Notes: generated by a model from the sequence alone, not told the origin. Shown: positions 7,170 to 18,457, counted from the first letter of the stretch. The stretch: 64,000 nt of DNA from Gammaproteobacteria bacterium (GCA_028818225.1 JAPPOG010000028.1:1-64000); one strand, 5' to 3'. Made by a program: numbers and translations.

Positions 7170-8299
7170 GTTGTTCGCCCCAATGACAGGTAGCGACCTG
7201 AATGCGGATAGCGGAATAACACAAATCCTATTGCTATAAACAAGGCATGCACCCACCACATGCCGATTACCGCGTTGAGTGCGGCTTCGGCCACTAAATC
7301 TCTTGAGAATTGCAGCAAAAGAAAATACGTTGCATAGATCAGCGCTGCCGGAATGAGTTTGCTATACCTGCCCTGGCGCGGATCTACTTTACTCATCGGT
7401 ACCGCAATTAAAGTAATCACCGGAATTAACAAAATAATGGATAGTCGCCACTGTAGCTCTGCCTGATGCTCCGGAAGATTGGAACCGATGAGTTCCAGCG
7501 TGCCCAATGATTCCTCTTCCAGTATTTCTTCGAACTCGGTAGGCTCAGGCAAAAGAATGGACTGCACGTCAAACTGCGCAATAGAAAATTCTCCCTGTCC
7601 CGGATTGCCATCATATTGATACACGTTTTCAAGACGCATAAATCGAGCACCGGTCTCCTCATCGATAACAGGGCGCGCGCTTTCGGCTAAAAGAATTCTC
7701 GGCGATTCACTGTTTGAATCCGTCAGGCTTAAATCATCCTGGCCAGAACCAGTAGATAGGGCGACAAAGACATTACCAAGCTGTCGTCCAATTTCCGGCA
7801 GGCTATTCGCCTGTTCGGCATAGGTAACTCTGCCCCCATCACTAAAACTCTGAAATTGCCCGGCAACGATTAAATCTATTTCAGTAAGTTGTTCCTGATT
7901 TTGTTTGAGTTGCTCGGTATTGCGCACACCCCATGGTGCGATACTTAAACTAATGGCAGCCATGAAAATGACCACGACTGCGGATGTCAGGAAAGTGAGC
8001 AGAAGTAAGCGACGCTGACTGAATCCAGATCCTAGCAACACCACCATTTCATTTTCAGCATACATACGCCCATAGGCGAGCAGAATTCCAAGAAAGAAGG
8101 CCAGGGGAACAATCACCAGAAAAAAATCAGGCAGGCGATAAAACATCAAAAGCAATAAAACATCTGATGCCAGTTCACCGGCAACCGCCTGCCCAAGATA
8201 CTGAATAAAACGACTGGTGAGACCAACCACCAATAGAATCAGGGTGACGGCTGTCATTACTTGCAGGATTTGCTTGCTGAGGTATCGAAAAATAATCAA
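7166..8299 (-). CDS. lptF: LPS export ABC permease LptF
   Basis: Partner of LptG. The family begins MIIFRYL; here TTG 8299 gives that N-terminus (LIIFRYLSKQILQ), so I choose it over the in-frame GTG at 8320. Neither has a good ribosome site. Membrane segments near residues 12-35, 50-75 and 95-120, a large periplasmic domain, then three C-terminal segments (LIPVITLIAVPMSKVDPRQGR). Overlaps lptG by four bases (ATGA). It lies divergent from pepA, as is common in gammaproteobacteria, but with a thioesterase gene between. Confidence 0.88.
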   Translation of the reverse strand: MIIFRYLSKQILQVMTAVTLILLVVGLTSRFIQYLGQAVAGELASDVLLLLMFYRLPDFFLVIVPLAFFLGILLAYGRMYAENEMVVLLGSGFSQRRLLLLTFLTSAVVVIFMAAISLSIAPWGVRNTEQLKQNQEQLTEIDLIVAGQFQSFSDGGRVTYAEQANSLPEIGRQLGNVFVALSTGSGQDDLSLTDSNSESPRILLAESARPVIDEETGARFMRLENVYQYDGNPGQGEFSIAQFDVQSILLPEPTEFEEILEEESLGTLELIGSNLPEHQAELQWRLSIILLIPVITLIAVPMSKVDPRQGRYSKLIPAALIYATYFLLLQFSRDLVAEAALNAVIGMWWVHALFIAIGFVLFRYPHSGRYLSLGRTT

Positions 8300-8388
8300 G
8301 GAATTGCACGTCCAGAACACTGCTAGAGAGCAGTTTACTCGAATAAGTGCATAAAAGTCAGCCAGTTAGGAGATAGTCTCCCGGCGAT

Positions 8389-8850
8389 TCAGGCCACCTG
8401 CACTTCCTGGACTTCCTGTATTTCCGGATGACCCAGCATTGTTTTGAAAGCGACAGGAATCGGCGTAATTTCATGCTGGTCGAAATCGAAGAAAACCACA
8501 CCGATCTTGGCGTTGCAAACGATGGTTTCGAGCGCACTATTGGTTATCTGCATACCAATGTCGAAGCCATAGCGATTAAAAGTGCTTACCCCAACATCAA
8601 TGATCAAGCGATCGTTAGCAAATGACTCGGATCGATAGTCTACAGCAAGGTCGGTGACCACCATACCCAGGCCGAAGATATTAGATTCTGTAAAACCAAG
8701 GCTGGCGAGAAATTGCAGTCGCGCCTCATGGAGAATATTAACCATAGAAACACTGTCGAGATGTTTAGCATAATTAACGTCACTCAACCCTACAGTATGT
8801 TCTATGCTGAACAAAAATTGATCAGGTACGGCTACCTTTATGCGTGGCAT
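8389..8850 (-). CDS. acyl-CoA thioesterase, hotdog fold
   Basis: 153 residues. The hotdog signature is visible: the D/N-x-Y-x-x-H-like SDVNYAKHLDSVSMVNILHEAR helix entry and strands with YRSESFANDRLIIDVGV. These enzymes hydrolyse acyl-CoA thioesters. ATG 8850 has a strong AAGGAG site. It is followed by lptF on the same strand (about 90 bases). A perfect 17-base palindrome of PdhR/FadR type lies 54 bases before the start and is likely its operator. Confidence 0.75.
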   Translation of the reverse strand: MPRIKVAVPDQFLFSIEHTVGLSDVNYAKHLDSVSMVNILHEARLQFLASLGFTESNIFGLGMVVTDLAVDYRSESFANDRLIIDVGVSTFNRYGFDIGMQITNSALETIVCNAKIGVVFFDFDQHEITPIPVAFKTMLGHPEIQEVQEVQVA

Positions 8851-8903
8851 CGTGACTCCTTAAAAACGAAAACTTTCACCAAAGCTATGACAGCGAAAGA
8901 GAC

Positions 8904-8920
8904 AATTGGTTCAACCAATT
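8904..8920. promoter_or_regulatory. PdhR/FadR-subfamily-like operator palindrome
   Basis: AATTGGTTCAACCAATT is a perfect palindrome. It fits the GntR/FadR-subfamily operator form AATTGGT-N3-ACCAATT described for E. coli PdhR. It sits between the thioesterase (start 8850) and pepA (start 9261). No regulator gene of that family is in the window. Confidence 0.5.
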
Positions 8921-8999
8921 CTGCAATGAAATTTGGCGAATCTTACCAGAACTTTTTTGGAAATTCCGAAGCGTTATTGTTTGAAAATAGCGCACGATA

Positions 9000-9090
9000 G
9001 GGTAAGCAAGCCCTGAATAACGGCAAGACACCCCTGCGCCACTCGCAATGGGCTTATGCGAGACGCCCGGCCATGATAATTGCCGTACCC
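9000..9090. other. nested inverted repeats upstream of pepA
   Basis: GGGTA (9000-9004) can pair with TACCC (9086-9090), ACGGCAA (9020-9026) pairs with TTGCCGT (9080-9086) and CTCGCA (9042-9047) with TGCGAG (9057-9062); the two outer options share base 9086. It could be a folded 5' leader of pepA or a small interspersed palindromic element. The remaining bases of 8851-9260 show no gene. Confidence 0.35.
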
Positions 9091-9260
9091 TTAATTAGAC
9101 AGACAACAAAGCATAAGCGCACTAAAAGTGCTCGTCCGCAGCGCCATTCAAGGCAACTTATCGTTAATAAAGGCTTTCTTTACTAATTGAATAACTTTAG
9201 GATTACCGGTTTAAAAATTTCGAGTCGAATTTTCTCGGTCGCGAGGAGAAAACAAAACCC

Positions 9261-10748
9261 ATGAGGTATTCAGTAAAAACGGGATCACCCGAAAAAATCA
9301 GTGCTGATTGCATAGTCATTGCAATCTGGAATAAGGGTGCGTTATCCGATGAGGCGAAAAAAATTGATGCTGTCACCGGAAAGACAATCAGCAAGATCCT
9401 GCAATCCGGAGATTTCACCGGCAAGTTGGGCGAAGCACAATTAATTCACAATCCTTCGAAAATTTCAGCCAAACGGGTTTTACTGGTAGGCGCGGGAGAG
9501 AAGAAAAATCTGGATGCTAAGGCCGCCGCTAAGCTACTCAGTTCTGCGCTCAAGGTAATCCGGGCATCACAGGCTGGTTCGGTGCATTTTGCCTTGAATA
9601 GCCTCGCCCTAAACAATCGTGACAGCAACTGGTTCGCTGCGCGAATTTCCCAGGAAGCAGAAACCGCCAGTTACCAGTACGACACTACAAAGAGCAAGAA
9701 AGCTAAGGCATACGCGACTAAATCAATTTCCATCGGTGCATTAGCAGGCGGTCGTCGTAAAAATCTGGAAGCGGCATTAAAACGCGGTCAGGCCATCGGT
9801 AAAGCTGTAAATCGAGCCCGGGAGCTGGGAAATCTGCCCGGCAATATCTGTACCCCAAGCTACCTCGCGCAACAAGCCACCGCCCTGGCGGACCGTAATC
9901 GATCCATAAGCACCCAGGTATTAAGTGAAAAACAAATGACTCGCCTGGGCATGGGTTCATTACTCTCTGTGGGCCATGGTTCTGCCGAGGAATCCAAGCT
10001 TATCGTCATGCGCTATAAGGGTGCGAAAGTCGATAGTAAACCCTACGCTATCGTCGGCAAAGGCATCACTTTTGATACCGGTGGCATCAGCCTGAAACCC
10101 GGTGCCGGGATGGACGAAATGAAATTTGATATGTGCGGTGCCGCCAGCGTGGTAGCGACAATGGGTGCAGTAGCCGAACTTAAGCTACCGATTAATGTGG
10201 TAGGCATTGTCGCCGCAGCGGAAAATATGCCCAGTGATCGAGCGACCAAACCCGGCGATATTGTTACCAGCATGTCAGGCAAAACAATTGAAATTCTGAA
10301 TACTGACGCTGAGGGTCGATTGGTCTTATGTGATGCCCTGACCTATGTTGAAAAATTTAAGCCACGAAGCGTCATCGACATAGCCACATTAACCGGCGCA
10401 GCAGTGGCTACCTTCGGATCCCACGTAAATGCCCTGCTTAGCAATAATGATAATCTTGCCAGCGCGCTTATCGATTGCGGTGAAGAAGTATTGGATCGTG
10501 CCTGGCAACTCCCCCTATGGGATGAGTATCAAAGCCTGTTAAACAGCAATTTCGCGGATATCGCAAATATCGGTGGGCCCAGGGCCGGCACCATAACCGC
10601 CGCCTGTTTCCTGTCCCGCTTTACCGAGAAGCAAAAATGGGCACATCTGGATATCGCTGGCTCAGCCTGGCATTCCGGTGCTCAGAAAGGGGCGACCGGC
10701 CGACCGGTTTCTCTCTTGGTGGAATATTTGAGTCGACAGAAAGCATAG
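9261..10748 (+). CDS. pepA: leucyl aminopeptidase (cytosol aminopeptidase)
   Basis: 495 residues, family M17. The metal-binding region includes KGITFDTGGISLKP (about 268-280), KFDMCGA and the signature NTDAEGRL (347-354). The enzyme releases N-terminal amino acids from peptides in the cytoplasm; E. coli PepA also binds DNA in Xer recombination. A GAGGAGA ribosome site precedes ATG 9261. It leads the conserved pepA-holC-valS string. Confidence 0.95.
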   Translation: MRYSVKTGSPEKISADCIVIAIWNKGALSDEAKKIDAVTGKTISKILQSGDFTGKLGEAQLIHNPSKISAKRVLLVGAGEKKNLDAKAAAKLLSSALKVIRASQAGSVHFALNSLALNNRDSNWFAARISQEAETASYQYDTTKSKKAKAYATKSISIGALAGGRRKNLEAALKRGQAIGKAVNRARELGNLPGNICTPSYLAQQATALADRNRSISTQVLSEKQMTRLGMGSLLSVGHGSAEESKLIVMRYKGAKVDSKPYAIVGKGITFDTGGISLKPGAGMDEMKFDMCGAASVVATMGAVAELKLPINVVGIVAAAENMPSDRATKPGDIVTSMSGKTIEILNTDAEGRLVLCDALTYVEKFKPRSVIDIATLTGAAVATFGSHVNALLSNNDNLASALIDCGEEVLDRAWQLPLWDEYQSLLNSNFADIANIGGPRAGTITAACFLSRFTEKQKWAHLDIAGSAWHSGAQKGATGRPVSLLVEYLSRQKA

Positions 10749-10794
10749 TTACTTTCAGGCCTGCCTGACAATGGCCCAGTAAAATGCCTATTCA

Positions 10795-11184
10795 TTGGAT
10801 AAAGGCAATGACGAGGCCCGATTGCTGGTAGCCTGCCGTCTTGCGGAAAAAGCTTACTCGCTCGGCCATCAGATTTTTATCCAGGTTGAAGACGCACAAC
10901 AGCAAGGACAACTCGATCAGTTGCTGTGGGAATTTAAATCCAGCAGCTTCGTGCCCCATGCTACCTCCAGCAGCATGGCAACACCGGTTGAAATAGGACT
11001 CAGTGCCGCAGCCGCACATCAAGATGTATTTATTAACCTCTCCTCCAAGCAATGCGATCGCTACAATCAATTCAATCGTATCAATGAAATTGTTCGTCCT
11101 GACGAAGAAAGCCTTGCCGCGGGAAGACAAAATTATCGCTTCTACCTGACTCAAGGTTTCAAGCCAGAAACCCATAAAATATAA
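10795..11184 (+). CDS. holC: DNA polymerase III chi subunit, interrupted N-terminus
   Basis: HolC of the clamp-loader complex, which links the loader to single-strand-binding protein. Family features: EARLLVACRLAEKAY, LDQLLWEFKSSSFVPH, FINLSS, RFNRINEIV-like and the C-terminal YRFYLTQGF. The open frame begins at TTG 10795 with no ribosome site. In the same frame upstream, ATG 10771 reads MAQ, a TAA (10780-10782), then NAYSLDKGNDEAR, which aligns with the family start M-x-x-V-x-F-Y-x-L-D. The normal first strand is therefore broken by a stop. Position between pepA and valS confirms identity. Either TTG is used and eight residues are lost, or the gene is damaged. Confidence 0.75.
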   Translation: MDKGNDEARLLVACRLAEKAYSLGHQIFIQVEDAQQQGQLDQLLWEFKSSSFVPHATSSSMATPVEIGLSAAAAHQDVFINLSSKQCDRYNQFNRINEIVRPDEESLAAGRQNYRFYLTQGFKPETHKI

Positions 11185-11313
11185 GTAATATTCTGCAGCT
11201 TATACTTAACCCTCGTCAGCCAAGTAAATCCGGCAGAGAGCAGACGCATCATGTATACTTGCGCCTTTTTTGAAGCGTCTTGATTCAACCTGAGTTCGCT
11301 CGATATACAAGCA

Positions 11314-14097
11314 ATGGATAAGACTTACCAACCGCAGGAAATAGAAGATCGCTGGTACAAAACCTGGGAAGCGCGGGGCTATTTTGCTCCCCAGGGTGAT
11401 GGCGAGTCTTACTGCATCGTGATTCCCCCTCCAAATGTTACTGGCCGACTGCACATGGGCCACGGCTTTCAGCATGCCATCATGGATGCCCTGACTCGCT
11501 ACCATCGCATGCTCGGCAAGCAAGCCCTGTGGCAAGTTGGTACCGATCACGCAGGGATCGCGACACAAATGGTTGTAGAACGGCAATTAAACGCAGCCGG
11601 AACCAGTAGACAGGAATTAGGCCGCGAGGCTTTCGTCAACAAAGTCTGGGATTGGCGGGAAGAATCTGGCGGCATTATCACTCAACAACTTCGGCGTATG
11701 GGTTCTTCACTGGATTGGTCCAGGGAAAGATTCACCATGGACGAGCAATTGTCAGCGGTGGTGGAAAAAGTATTTATCGACTTATTTGATGAAGGACTGA
11801 TTTATCGTGGAAACCGCCTGGTTAATTGGGACCCCGACCTGCACACGGCGATTTCTGATCTGGAGGTTATTTCGGAAGAGGAGGATGGATCACTCTGGCA
11901 CTTTCGCTATCCACTAGCCGATGATGCTGCCACTGCTAACGGCGAAAATTACATAACGATTGCAACGACGCGGCCGGAAACCATGCTGGGTGATTCTGCC
12001 GTAGCGGTTCATCCACAAGATTCACGCTACACAGACTTAATAGGCAAGTTTGTCGATCTGCCTTTGTGTAATCGCAGGATTGAAATAATTGCCGATGATT
12101 ATGTCGATCCTGAATTTGGAACTGGATGCGTGAAGATCACCCCGGCCCATGATTTTAACGACTATGAAATCGGCAAACGCCATGACCTGGAAATGATCAA
12201 TGTACTAACTGACAGTGCAGCGATTAATGACAACGCGCCGGAGGCCTACCGCGGCATGGATCGTTTCGATGCCCGCAAGCAAATAGTTGCTGATCTGGAA
12301 CAGTTGGGTCTATTGGAAAAAATCGAAGCGCATAAACTGAAAGTGCCCCGCGGCGATCGTAGCGGTGTCGTTATTGAGCCCTATCTCACTCATCAGTGGT
12401 ACGTGGCAATAAAGACCATTGCAGATCCTGCCATAAAGGCAGTGGAAGATGGCGCTATCGAATTCGTACCAAAGAACTGGGAAAACACCTACTTCGCCTG
12501 GATGCGAAATATTCAGGACTGGTGTATCAGCCGTCAGCTGTGGTGGGGTCATCGCATTCCAGCCTGGTATGACGAGGAAGACAATGTTTATTCAGCAATA
12601 GACGAGGCTGCTGTGCGCAGCAAATACAAGCTGGCGGAAGATGTAGTACTGCGCCAGGATGAGGATGTACTGGACACATGGTTTTCATCAGCCCTGTGGA
12701 CCTTCTCAACCCTGGGATGGCCCAACGATCGCGAATACTTCGACAAGTTTCACCCTACCAATGTACTGGTTACCGGTTTCGACATAATTTTCTTCTGGGT
12801 CGCACGCATGATCATGATGACCCTCAAGTTTACTGACGAAATTCCCTTTAAGAAGGTTTATATCACCGGGCTGGTGAGGGACGAACATGGACAGAAAATG
12901 TCCAAGTCGAAAGGCAATATACTGGATCCGATTGACTTAATAGATGGCATCTCTCTTGAAGAACTTATTAACAAGAGAACTGCTGACATGATGCAACCAC
13001 AGTTGAAGAAAAAAATAGAAAACCATACCCGGGAATCTTTCCCCAATGGTATTTCCGGCTTTGGCACCGACGCCCTGCGTTTTACTTTTTATTCTCTTGC
13101 ATCGACTGGAAGAGACATCAAATTTGATATTGGCCGCATGGAGGGATTCAGAAACTTCTGCAACAAGATCTGGAATGCAGCGCGCTATGTCATGATGAAC
13201 TCCGAAGACAAGATTGTTCCTGTGTCACTCGATTTAAAACAGTGTTCTATCGCCGATCGCTGGATCATGAGCCGATTTGAAAATGCTGCTTCTGCTATCG
13301 AATCGGCAATGGAAAATTACCGTTTCGACCTTGCCTCGCAAACTCTGCATGAATTTATCTGGAATGAGTACTGCGACTGGTATGTGGAACTCTCCAAACC
13401 AGTTTTATGGGACGAAGAGGCAAACCCCGAAGCGGCGCAAGCTACCCGCTTTGTTTTAATCTCGATACTGGAGCAGAGCTTGCGCTTACTACACCCTTTT
13501 ATGCCTTTTATTACCGAAGAGGTTTGGCAAAAGATCGCGCCACTTATAGGTAATAAAGGAGATAGCATCATGATTGAATCCTATCCTCGGTTCGATCAAG
13601 ATAATATTGACAGGGAAGCGGAAGAACATATTGATTGGATTAAAGGCGTCATTGTTGCGATTAGAAATATTCGTGGCGAGATGGATGTGTCGCCAGCAAA
13701 ATCTATTAAGGTCATTTTGCGCAATGGCACCAGTGCAGACAAAGATAAGCTGAACAATTACCGACCTTACCTGCAAAAACTGGCCAAGCTTGGCAGTATT
13801 GATTGGATGACTTCGGAGCAAGAAGCGCCGGCGGCGGCAACAGGTTTATACCAGGAACTGGAAATTCTGGTTCCTTTAGCCGGCCTTATTGATGTTGAGG
13901 CCGAACGAGCGAGACTGGCAAAAGAAATTGCCAAGCTGGAAGGGGGTTTAGAGTCTGTAACTGCCAAGCTGAGCAATACTAAATTCGTGGATAATGCCCC
14001 GCAAGCGGTGGTGGCAAAAGAACGGGACAAACAGGAACAGATGTCCCAGGCCTTACAATCTTTACGAGCCAAGCAAGATCAGTTGAAGGCTCTATAA
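11314..14097 (+). CDS. valS: valyl-tRNA synthetase
   Basis: 927 residues, class I synthetase charging tRNA-Val. [13 protein letters not shown] near 38-50 holds the HIGH box (HMGH 47-50); the KMSKS loop is at 528-532 ([10 protein letters not shown]). The editing CP1 domain lies between ([10 protein letters not shown], then [12 protein letters not shown]). The C-terminal coiled coil ([18 protein letters not shown]) that binds the tRNA elbow is present. Start ATG 11314 ([15 protein letters not shown]) matches the family. Convergent with ispH. Confidence 0.97.
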   Translation: MDKTYQPQEIEDRWYKTWEARGYFAPQGDGESYCIVIPPPNVTGRLHMGHGFQHAIMDALTRYHRMLGKQALWQVGTDHAGIATQMVVERQLNAAGTSRQELGREAFVNKVWDWREESGGIITQQLRRMGSSLDWSRERFTMDEQLSAVVEKVFIDLFDEGLIYRGNRLVNWDPDLHTAISDLEVISEEEDGSLWHFRYPLADDAATANGENYITIATTRPETMLGDSAVAVHPQDSRYTDLIGKFVDLPLCNRRIEIIADDYVDPEFGTGCVKITPAHDFNDYEIGKRHDLEMINVLTDSAAINDNAPEAYRGMDRFDARKQIVADLEQLGLLEKIEAHKLKVPRGDRSGVVIEPYLTHQWYVAIKTIADPAIKAVEDGAIEFVPKNWENTYFAWMRNIQDWCISRQLWWGHRIPAWYDEEDNVYSAIDEAAVRSKYKLAEDVVLRQDEDVLDTWFSSALWTFSTLGWPNDREYFDKFHPTNVLVTGFDIIFFWVARMIMMTLKFTDEIPFKKVYITGLVRDEHGQKMSKSKGNILDPIDLIDGISLEELINKRTADMMQPQLKKKIENHTRESFPNGISGFGTDALRFTFYSLASTGRDIKFDIGRMEGFRNFCNKIWNAARYVMMNSEDKIVPVSLDLKQCSIADRWIMSRFENAASAIESAMENYRFDLASQTLHEFIWNEYCDWYVELSKPVLWDEEANPEAAQATRFVLISILEQSLRLLHPFMPFITEEVWQKIAPLIGNKGDSIMIESYPRFDQDNIDREAEEHIDWIKGVIVAIRNIRGEMDVSPAKSIKVILRNGTSADKDKLNNYRPYLQKLAKLGSIDWMTSEQEAPAAATGLYQELEILVPLAGLIDVEAERARLAKEIAKLEGGLESVTAKLSNTKFVDNAPQAVVAKERDKQEQMSQALQSLRAKQDQLKAL

Positions 14098-14123
14098 GCA
14101 CTAAAAAGATCTTGCTCGCTGGG

Positions 14124-15113
14124 CTAGGCGCTCCTGCGCAGCTCTTTAGGCATGGAAAAAACGATATTCTCCTCAACCCCTTCCAATTCTTCTGGCAAGA
14201 TGTGACCTATTTCCTGAAGATGTTTTACAACTTGCTGCACCAGCACTTCCGGCGCAGACGCGCCTGCTGTAATTCCAAATCGGGACTTGCCGTCAAACCA
14301 GCCCGGATCAATGTCCTCCACGCTATCGATCAGGTATGAATCACAACCCAGGCGTTCGGCCAACTCCTTCAAACGATTGGAATTGGAACTGTTGGGAGAT
14401 CCCACTACCAGTAAGAGATCACATTCCAAGGCCAACTGCTTGACTGCATCCTGTCGGTTTTGAGTGGCGTAACAAATGTCCTTCTTACGAGGACCTTTGA
14501 TAGAAGGAAAGCGTTGCCGTAATGCATCGATAACTTTTGCTGTATCATCCATAGACAATGTAGTCTGGGTAACATAAGAAAGCTTTTCTGGATTGTCTAC
14601 TTGTAGCGTTTGTACGTCATCGACTGATTCAACCAGATAAATTTTTCCACCATGACTTCCATCATACTGCCCCATCGTGCCTTCCACTTCTGGATGAAAC
14701 TGATGGCCGATTAGTACACACTCCCTGCCCGCCTGACTGAACTTTGTCACTTCTAAATGCACTTTGGTAACCAGAGGGCAAGTTGCATCAAAAATTTTAA
14801 ACCCCTTTTCTCTAGCTTCCTCTTTTACTGCGTGGGATACACCATGTGCACTAAAGATAACAATTGACGACCGCCCTTTTTCATCAACTAACGGAATATC
14901 TGCGAGTTCATCCACGAATATGGCGCCCCGTTCCTGCAAGGTGTTGACGACAAATTTGTTATGTACGACTTCATGTCTCACGTAGATTGGCGCACCAAAA
15001 ATATCCAGGGCACGATTCACTATATCGATGGCCCTGTCGACACCCGCACAGAATCCACGGGGATTTGCGAGGCGTATTGCTGTGGCTGATTCTGACACTA
15101 TCTGGACAGTCAT
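14124..15113 (-). CDS. ispH: 4-hydroxy-3-methylbut-2-enyl diphosphate reductase
   Basis: 329 residues; the last enzyme of the MEP isoprenoid pathway, giving IPP and DMAPP. The three 4Fe-4S cluster cysteines are at 22 ([13 protein letters not shown]), 112 (FDATCPLV) and 214 ([10 protein letters not shown]). The catalytic Glu region PEVEGTMGQ and the SSNSNRL motif are intact. Follows fkpB in the usual ileS-fkpB-ispH order, nine bases apart. The start gives about ten residues more than E. coli IspH; an internal start near residue 13 has no Met. Confidence 0.95.
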   Translation of the reverse strand: MTVQIVSESATAIRLANPRGFCAGVDRAIDIVNRALDIFGAPIYVRHEVVHNKFVVNTLQERGAIFVDELADIPLVDEKGRSSIVIFSAHGVSHAVKEEAREKGFKIFDATCPLVTKVHLEVTKFSQAGRECVLIGHQFHPEVEGTMGQYDGSHGGKIYLVESVDDVQTLQVDNPEKLSYVTQTTLSMDDTAKVIDALRQRFPSIKGPRKKDICYATQNRQDAVKQLALECDLLLVVGSPNSSNSNRLKELAERLGCDSYLIDSVEDIDPGWFDGKSRFGITAGASAPEVLVQQVVKHLQEIGHILPEELEGVEENIVFSMPKELRRSA

Positions 15114-15122
15114 GGCGCTATT

Positions 15123-15614
15123 TTACACTTTTATCTCTACGGTATCTGTATCGGCGGCTACTACAGCAATAATATACGCCTTGAAGGTAATATCTTTACC
15201 AGCAAGGGGATGATTAAAATCCACCACTACTTCCCTTTCCGTGACTTCCTGTATCACGCCTGGAATATCGAAACCCCCGGGATCTTTAAACGAAACTACG
15301 CTACCTGCTTCGGTGGGAATCAAATCGTCTTCCAATAAGTGGCTGAACTTCTCAACAGGAAATTTTTGCAGATTTTGCGGATTAATTGATCCAAAAGCAC
15401 TGTCACAAGGAATGGTTTTTTCTATTTCTTCACCACTTTTTAAGCCGAAAAGTTCTTTTTCGAATCCTGGCAACATATTTCCATCGCCTATACGAAAACT
15501 GACAGCCTCTTTATCGAAATTAGAATCAATTATGTCACCATTGCTTAAAGCAAGTGAGAAATGCAAGGTCACTAGTGATCCTGAATCGATAACTGGATCT
15601 GAAGTTTCAGTCAC
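15123..15614 (-). CDS. fkpB: FKBP-type peptidyl-prolyl isomerase, SlpA type
   Basis: 163 residues. FKBP half (LVTLHFSLALSNGDIIDSNF, then GNMLPGFEKELFGLKSGEE) with the inserted IF chaperone flap and the C-terminal HPLAGKDITFKAYI strand typical of SlpA/SlyD-like enzymes. Acts as a proline isomerase/chaperone in the cytoplasm. It sits 23 bases after ileS; lspA, which usually separates them, is absent. Confidence 0.9.
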   Translation of the reverse strand: MTETSDPVIDSGSLVTLHFSLALSNGDIIDSNFDKEAVSFRIGDGNMLPGFEKELFGLKSGEEIEKTIPCDSAFGSINPQNLQKFPVEKFSHLLEDDLIPTEAGSVVSFKDPGGFDIPGVIQEVTEREVVVDFNHPLAGKDITFKAYIIAVVAADTDTVEIKV

Positions 15615-15637
15615 ATTAATTCTCTGGTAATCGAATG

Positions 15638-18457
15638 TTAGGCAAAGCTTCTTGATTCACCAACGCCATCGATATTATCTACACAGCGTTGGCACAGAGA
15701 GGGGTGTGATGACTCCAAACCTACGTCGGCACGATGATGCCAGCAGCGATCACATTTTGCATGTTCTGAAGCGCCCACGGCTAGTTTAAGTCCACTAACT
15801 TCAGTCTGTACCGCCGCCACATTGGCACTTTCGATTGCATTAATCGAAGCACGAGATACGATCAGGACAAATCTGAGCTCTTCTTCCAATCGATTGAGTA
15901 ATTCAGCCAGATTGCTATCGCAGAACAAGTCAACTTCAGCACTTAAACCGGATCCGACAACTTTTTCTGCTCGCTTGGCTTCGAGTTCTTTGTTTACAGC
16001 AGTCTTTACTTCCATTACTTTTTGCCAGAACTCATCAGAAAAATCTGTAGACTCCGGAAATTCTGCAACCGCATCGGCAAAATCGGTGAGAAAAACAGAG
16101 TTCGCTCTCGCTCCTGGTATGTTTTGCCATACTTCATCAGCGGTAAAACTTAGTATTGGCGCAATCATTCGACTGAGCATTTCCAGTATATGGTACATGG
16201 CTGTTTGCGTAGAGCGTCGCGCCAGACTATCGGCTTGGGTCGTGTACTGCCGGTCTTTAATTACGTCAAGATAAAAACCACCCAGCTCGATCACACAAAA
16301 ATTATGAATCTTCTGATAGACATTGAGAAAATTATAATCTTGATAGTGACTGATAATTTCACTTTGCAGTAACTGGCATTGACGTACGATCCAGTAGTCC
16401 AGGGCAAGCATATCATCTTGTGCAACAGAGTCAGTTACAGGGTCAAAGCCGTTTAAGTTTGCCAGCATGAAGCGCGCAGTATTGCGAATGCGACGGTAGG
16501 CGTCAGCCACGCGCTTAAAGATCTCGTCAGACACAGTCATTTCGCCACGATAATCTGTAGCGGCAACCCAGAGTCGCAGAATGTCCGCCCCGTATTGCTG
16601 GAATATTTTTTCTGGCGCCACGGTATTACCAAGCGACTTGGACATCTTCTTGCCTTCAGCATCGACGAAGAAGCCGTGTGTTAAGCATTCTTTATAAGGC
16701 GCACTGCCATGCATAGCGATCGCAGTTTTCAGAGAAGACAGAAACCAGCCACGATGCTGATCTGACCCTTCCAGGTAGAGATCAGCTGGATACTGCAGTT
16801 CTTCCCGTTTCTCCATGACAGAAAAATGGGTAACACCAGAGTCAAACCAAACATCCAAGGTGTCGGTTACTTTTTCATATTGGCCGGCCTCGTCTCCGAG
16901 CAATTCTTCTGGTTCTAAATCGAACCAGGCGTCAATTCCGGCTTCCTCAATGCGCTCAGCAACTCGCTCGAATAGATGCGCAGTATCCGGGTGAAGCTGC
17001 TGGGTTTCTTTATGGACAAACATGGTGATAGGCACACCCCAGGTACGCTGACGTGAAACACACCAATCGGGACTTCCTTTTAGCATAAGCTCAATGCGTG
17101 CCTGCCCCCAATCGGGAATCCATTTTACGCCTGCAACCGCTTGCAAGGCCGAACCCAATAAATCCTGCTCTGTCATACTGATGAACCACTGCGGTGTCGC
17201 ACGATAAATTAATGGCGTCTTGGTTCGCCAGCAATGGGCATAACTGTGACTAATCTTATCTTCTGCAATTAAAGCATTATTGCTCTGCAGAACATTGATT
17301 ACCTGCTCATCAACCTTGTAAACATGGGCGCCGGCAAACTCTCCGGCTGCGGCGGTAAAAACACCGTTTTCATCAATCAGATTAAGTGTGCCGAGTCCGT
17401 AATGTTGACCGACATAGAAGTCATCAAGCCCATGATCTGGCGCAGTATGCACGGCACCCGTGCCCGCTTCGGTCGTCACGTGTTCACCCAGTATGAGTGG
17501 AACCTGTTTATCGACAAAAGGATGCTCAAGCAAAATGTTTTCAAGGGCAGAACCTTTGGCTTCAGCAATGATTGCTGACTTCTCAATTCCATAGCGGGCC
17601 AAAACGTCATCCACCATGTCTTTGGCCAGCATTAATATCTCTGCGCCACTGGGTAGTTCGCACTTGACCAGCGCATAATCTAATTCGGCATTGAGACAAA
17701 CCGCCTGGTTCGACGGTAATGTCCATGGAGTGGTCGTCCAGATAATTACGGAAACCGGGTCAGAGGTATTCCCTGCACCAAAGGCTGCCAAAAATTTGTC
17801 TTTTTCTGCAACGGCAAAGCGCACATCGATGGCAAATGACTCTTTATCATGATATTCAACTTCAGCTTCAGCCAATGCAGAAGCTCCAACCACACTCCAG
17901 TAAACAGGTTTATAACCCTTAATCATGTGGCCGTTTTCAACGATCTTTCCGAGAGCGCGAACAATATCTGCTTCGGTATGGAAATTCATTGTGAGATAAG
18001 GATTATCCCAATCTCCAAAGACTCCCAGACGAATGAATCCAGCTTTCTGAATTTCAACTTGCTTGGTTGCATAATCTCGACAGGCTTGCCTGAATTCGCT
18101 AAATGAAATTTTCTGGCCAGCCTTGCCTTTTTTCTTTTCTACATTGTGTTCGATGGGCAATCCATGACAATCCCAACCGGGAATATAAGGTGCATCGAAT
18201 CCACTCAGCTGCCTGGATTTAACGACAATATCTTTCAGTGATTTATTGATTGCATGACCGAGATGCAGCTCACCATTGGCATAGGGAGGGCCATCATGAA
18301 GTATAAATTTTGGACGACCTGCATTCTTCTCACAAATCTTTTTGTAGAGGTTCAGATTCTTCCATTTTTCCAGCATTGCAGGCTCCCGTTGAGCGAGATT
18401 TGCTTTCATCGGAAAATCAGTGTGAGGAAGATTTAAGGTGTCTTTATAGTCCGTCAT
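15638..18457 (-). CDS. ileS: isoleucyl-tRNA synthetase
   Basis: 939 residues. HLGH at 65-68 in [18 protein letters not shown] in [12 protein letters not shown], editing domain with [12 protein letters not shown] and the [12 protein letters not shown] motif, and the C-terminal zinc finger (CDRCWHH ... CQRCV). This is the standard bacterial IleS type 1 layout. It is 18 bases downstream of ribF, as in the E. coli ribF-ileS operon. Confidence 0.97.
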   Translation of the reverse strand: MTDYKDTLNLPHTDFPMKANLAQREPAMLEKWKNLNLYKKICEKNAGRPKFILHDGPPYANGELHLGHAINKSLKDIVVKSRQLSGFDAPYIPGWDCHGLPIEHNVEKKKGKAGQKISFSEFRQACRDYATKQVEIQKAGFIRLGVFGDWDNPYLTMNFHTEADIVRALGKIVENGHMIKGYKPVYWSVVGASALAEAEVEYHDKESFAIDVRFAVAEKDKFLAAFGAGNTSDPVSVIIWTTTPWTLPSNQAVCLNAELDYALVKCELPSGAEILMLAKDMVDDVLARYGIEKSAIIAEAKGSALENILLEHPFVDKQVPLILGEHVTTEAGTGAVHTAPDHGLDDFYVGQHYGLGTLNLIDENGVFTAAAGEFAGAHVYKVDEQVINVLQSNNALIAEDKISHSYAHCWRTKTPLIYRATPQWFISMTEQDLLGSALQAVAGVKWIPDWGQARIELMLKGSPDWCVSRQRTWGVPITMFVHKETQQLHPDTAHLFERVAERIEEAGIDAWFDLEPEELLGDEAGQYEKVTDTLDVWFDSGVTHFSVMEKREELQYPADLYLEGSDQHRGWFLSSLKTAIAMHGSAPYKECLTHGFFVDAEGKKMSKSLGNTVAPEKIFQQYGADILRLWVAATDYRGEMTVSDEIFKRVADAYRRIRNTARFMLANLNGFDPVTDSVAQDDMLALDYWIVRQCQLLQSEIISHYQDYNFLNVYQKIHNFCVIELGGFYLDVIKDRQYTTQADSLARRSTQTAMYHILEMLSRMIAPILSFTADEVWQNIPGARANSVFLTDFADAVAEFPESTDFSDEFWQKVMEVKTAVNKELEAKRAEKVVGSGLSAEVDLFCDSNLAELLNRLEEELRFVLIVSRASINAIESANVAAVQTEVSGLKLAVGASEHAKCDRCWHHRADVGLESSHPSLCQRCVDNIDGVGESRSFA

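Noticed and set aside
8713-9000. Plus-strand ORF of 95 codons
   Set aside because: Antisense to the thioesterase start and its operator region; composition not protein-like.
10792-11175. Minus-strand ORF of 127 codons
   Set aside because: Lies wholly antisense to holC, whose family match and synteny are clear.
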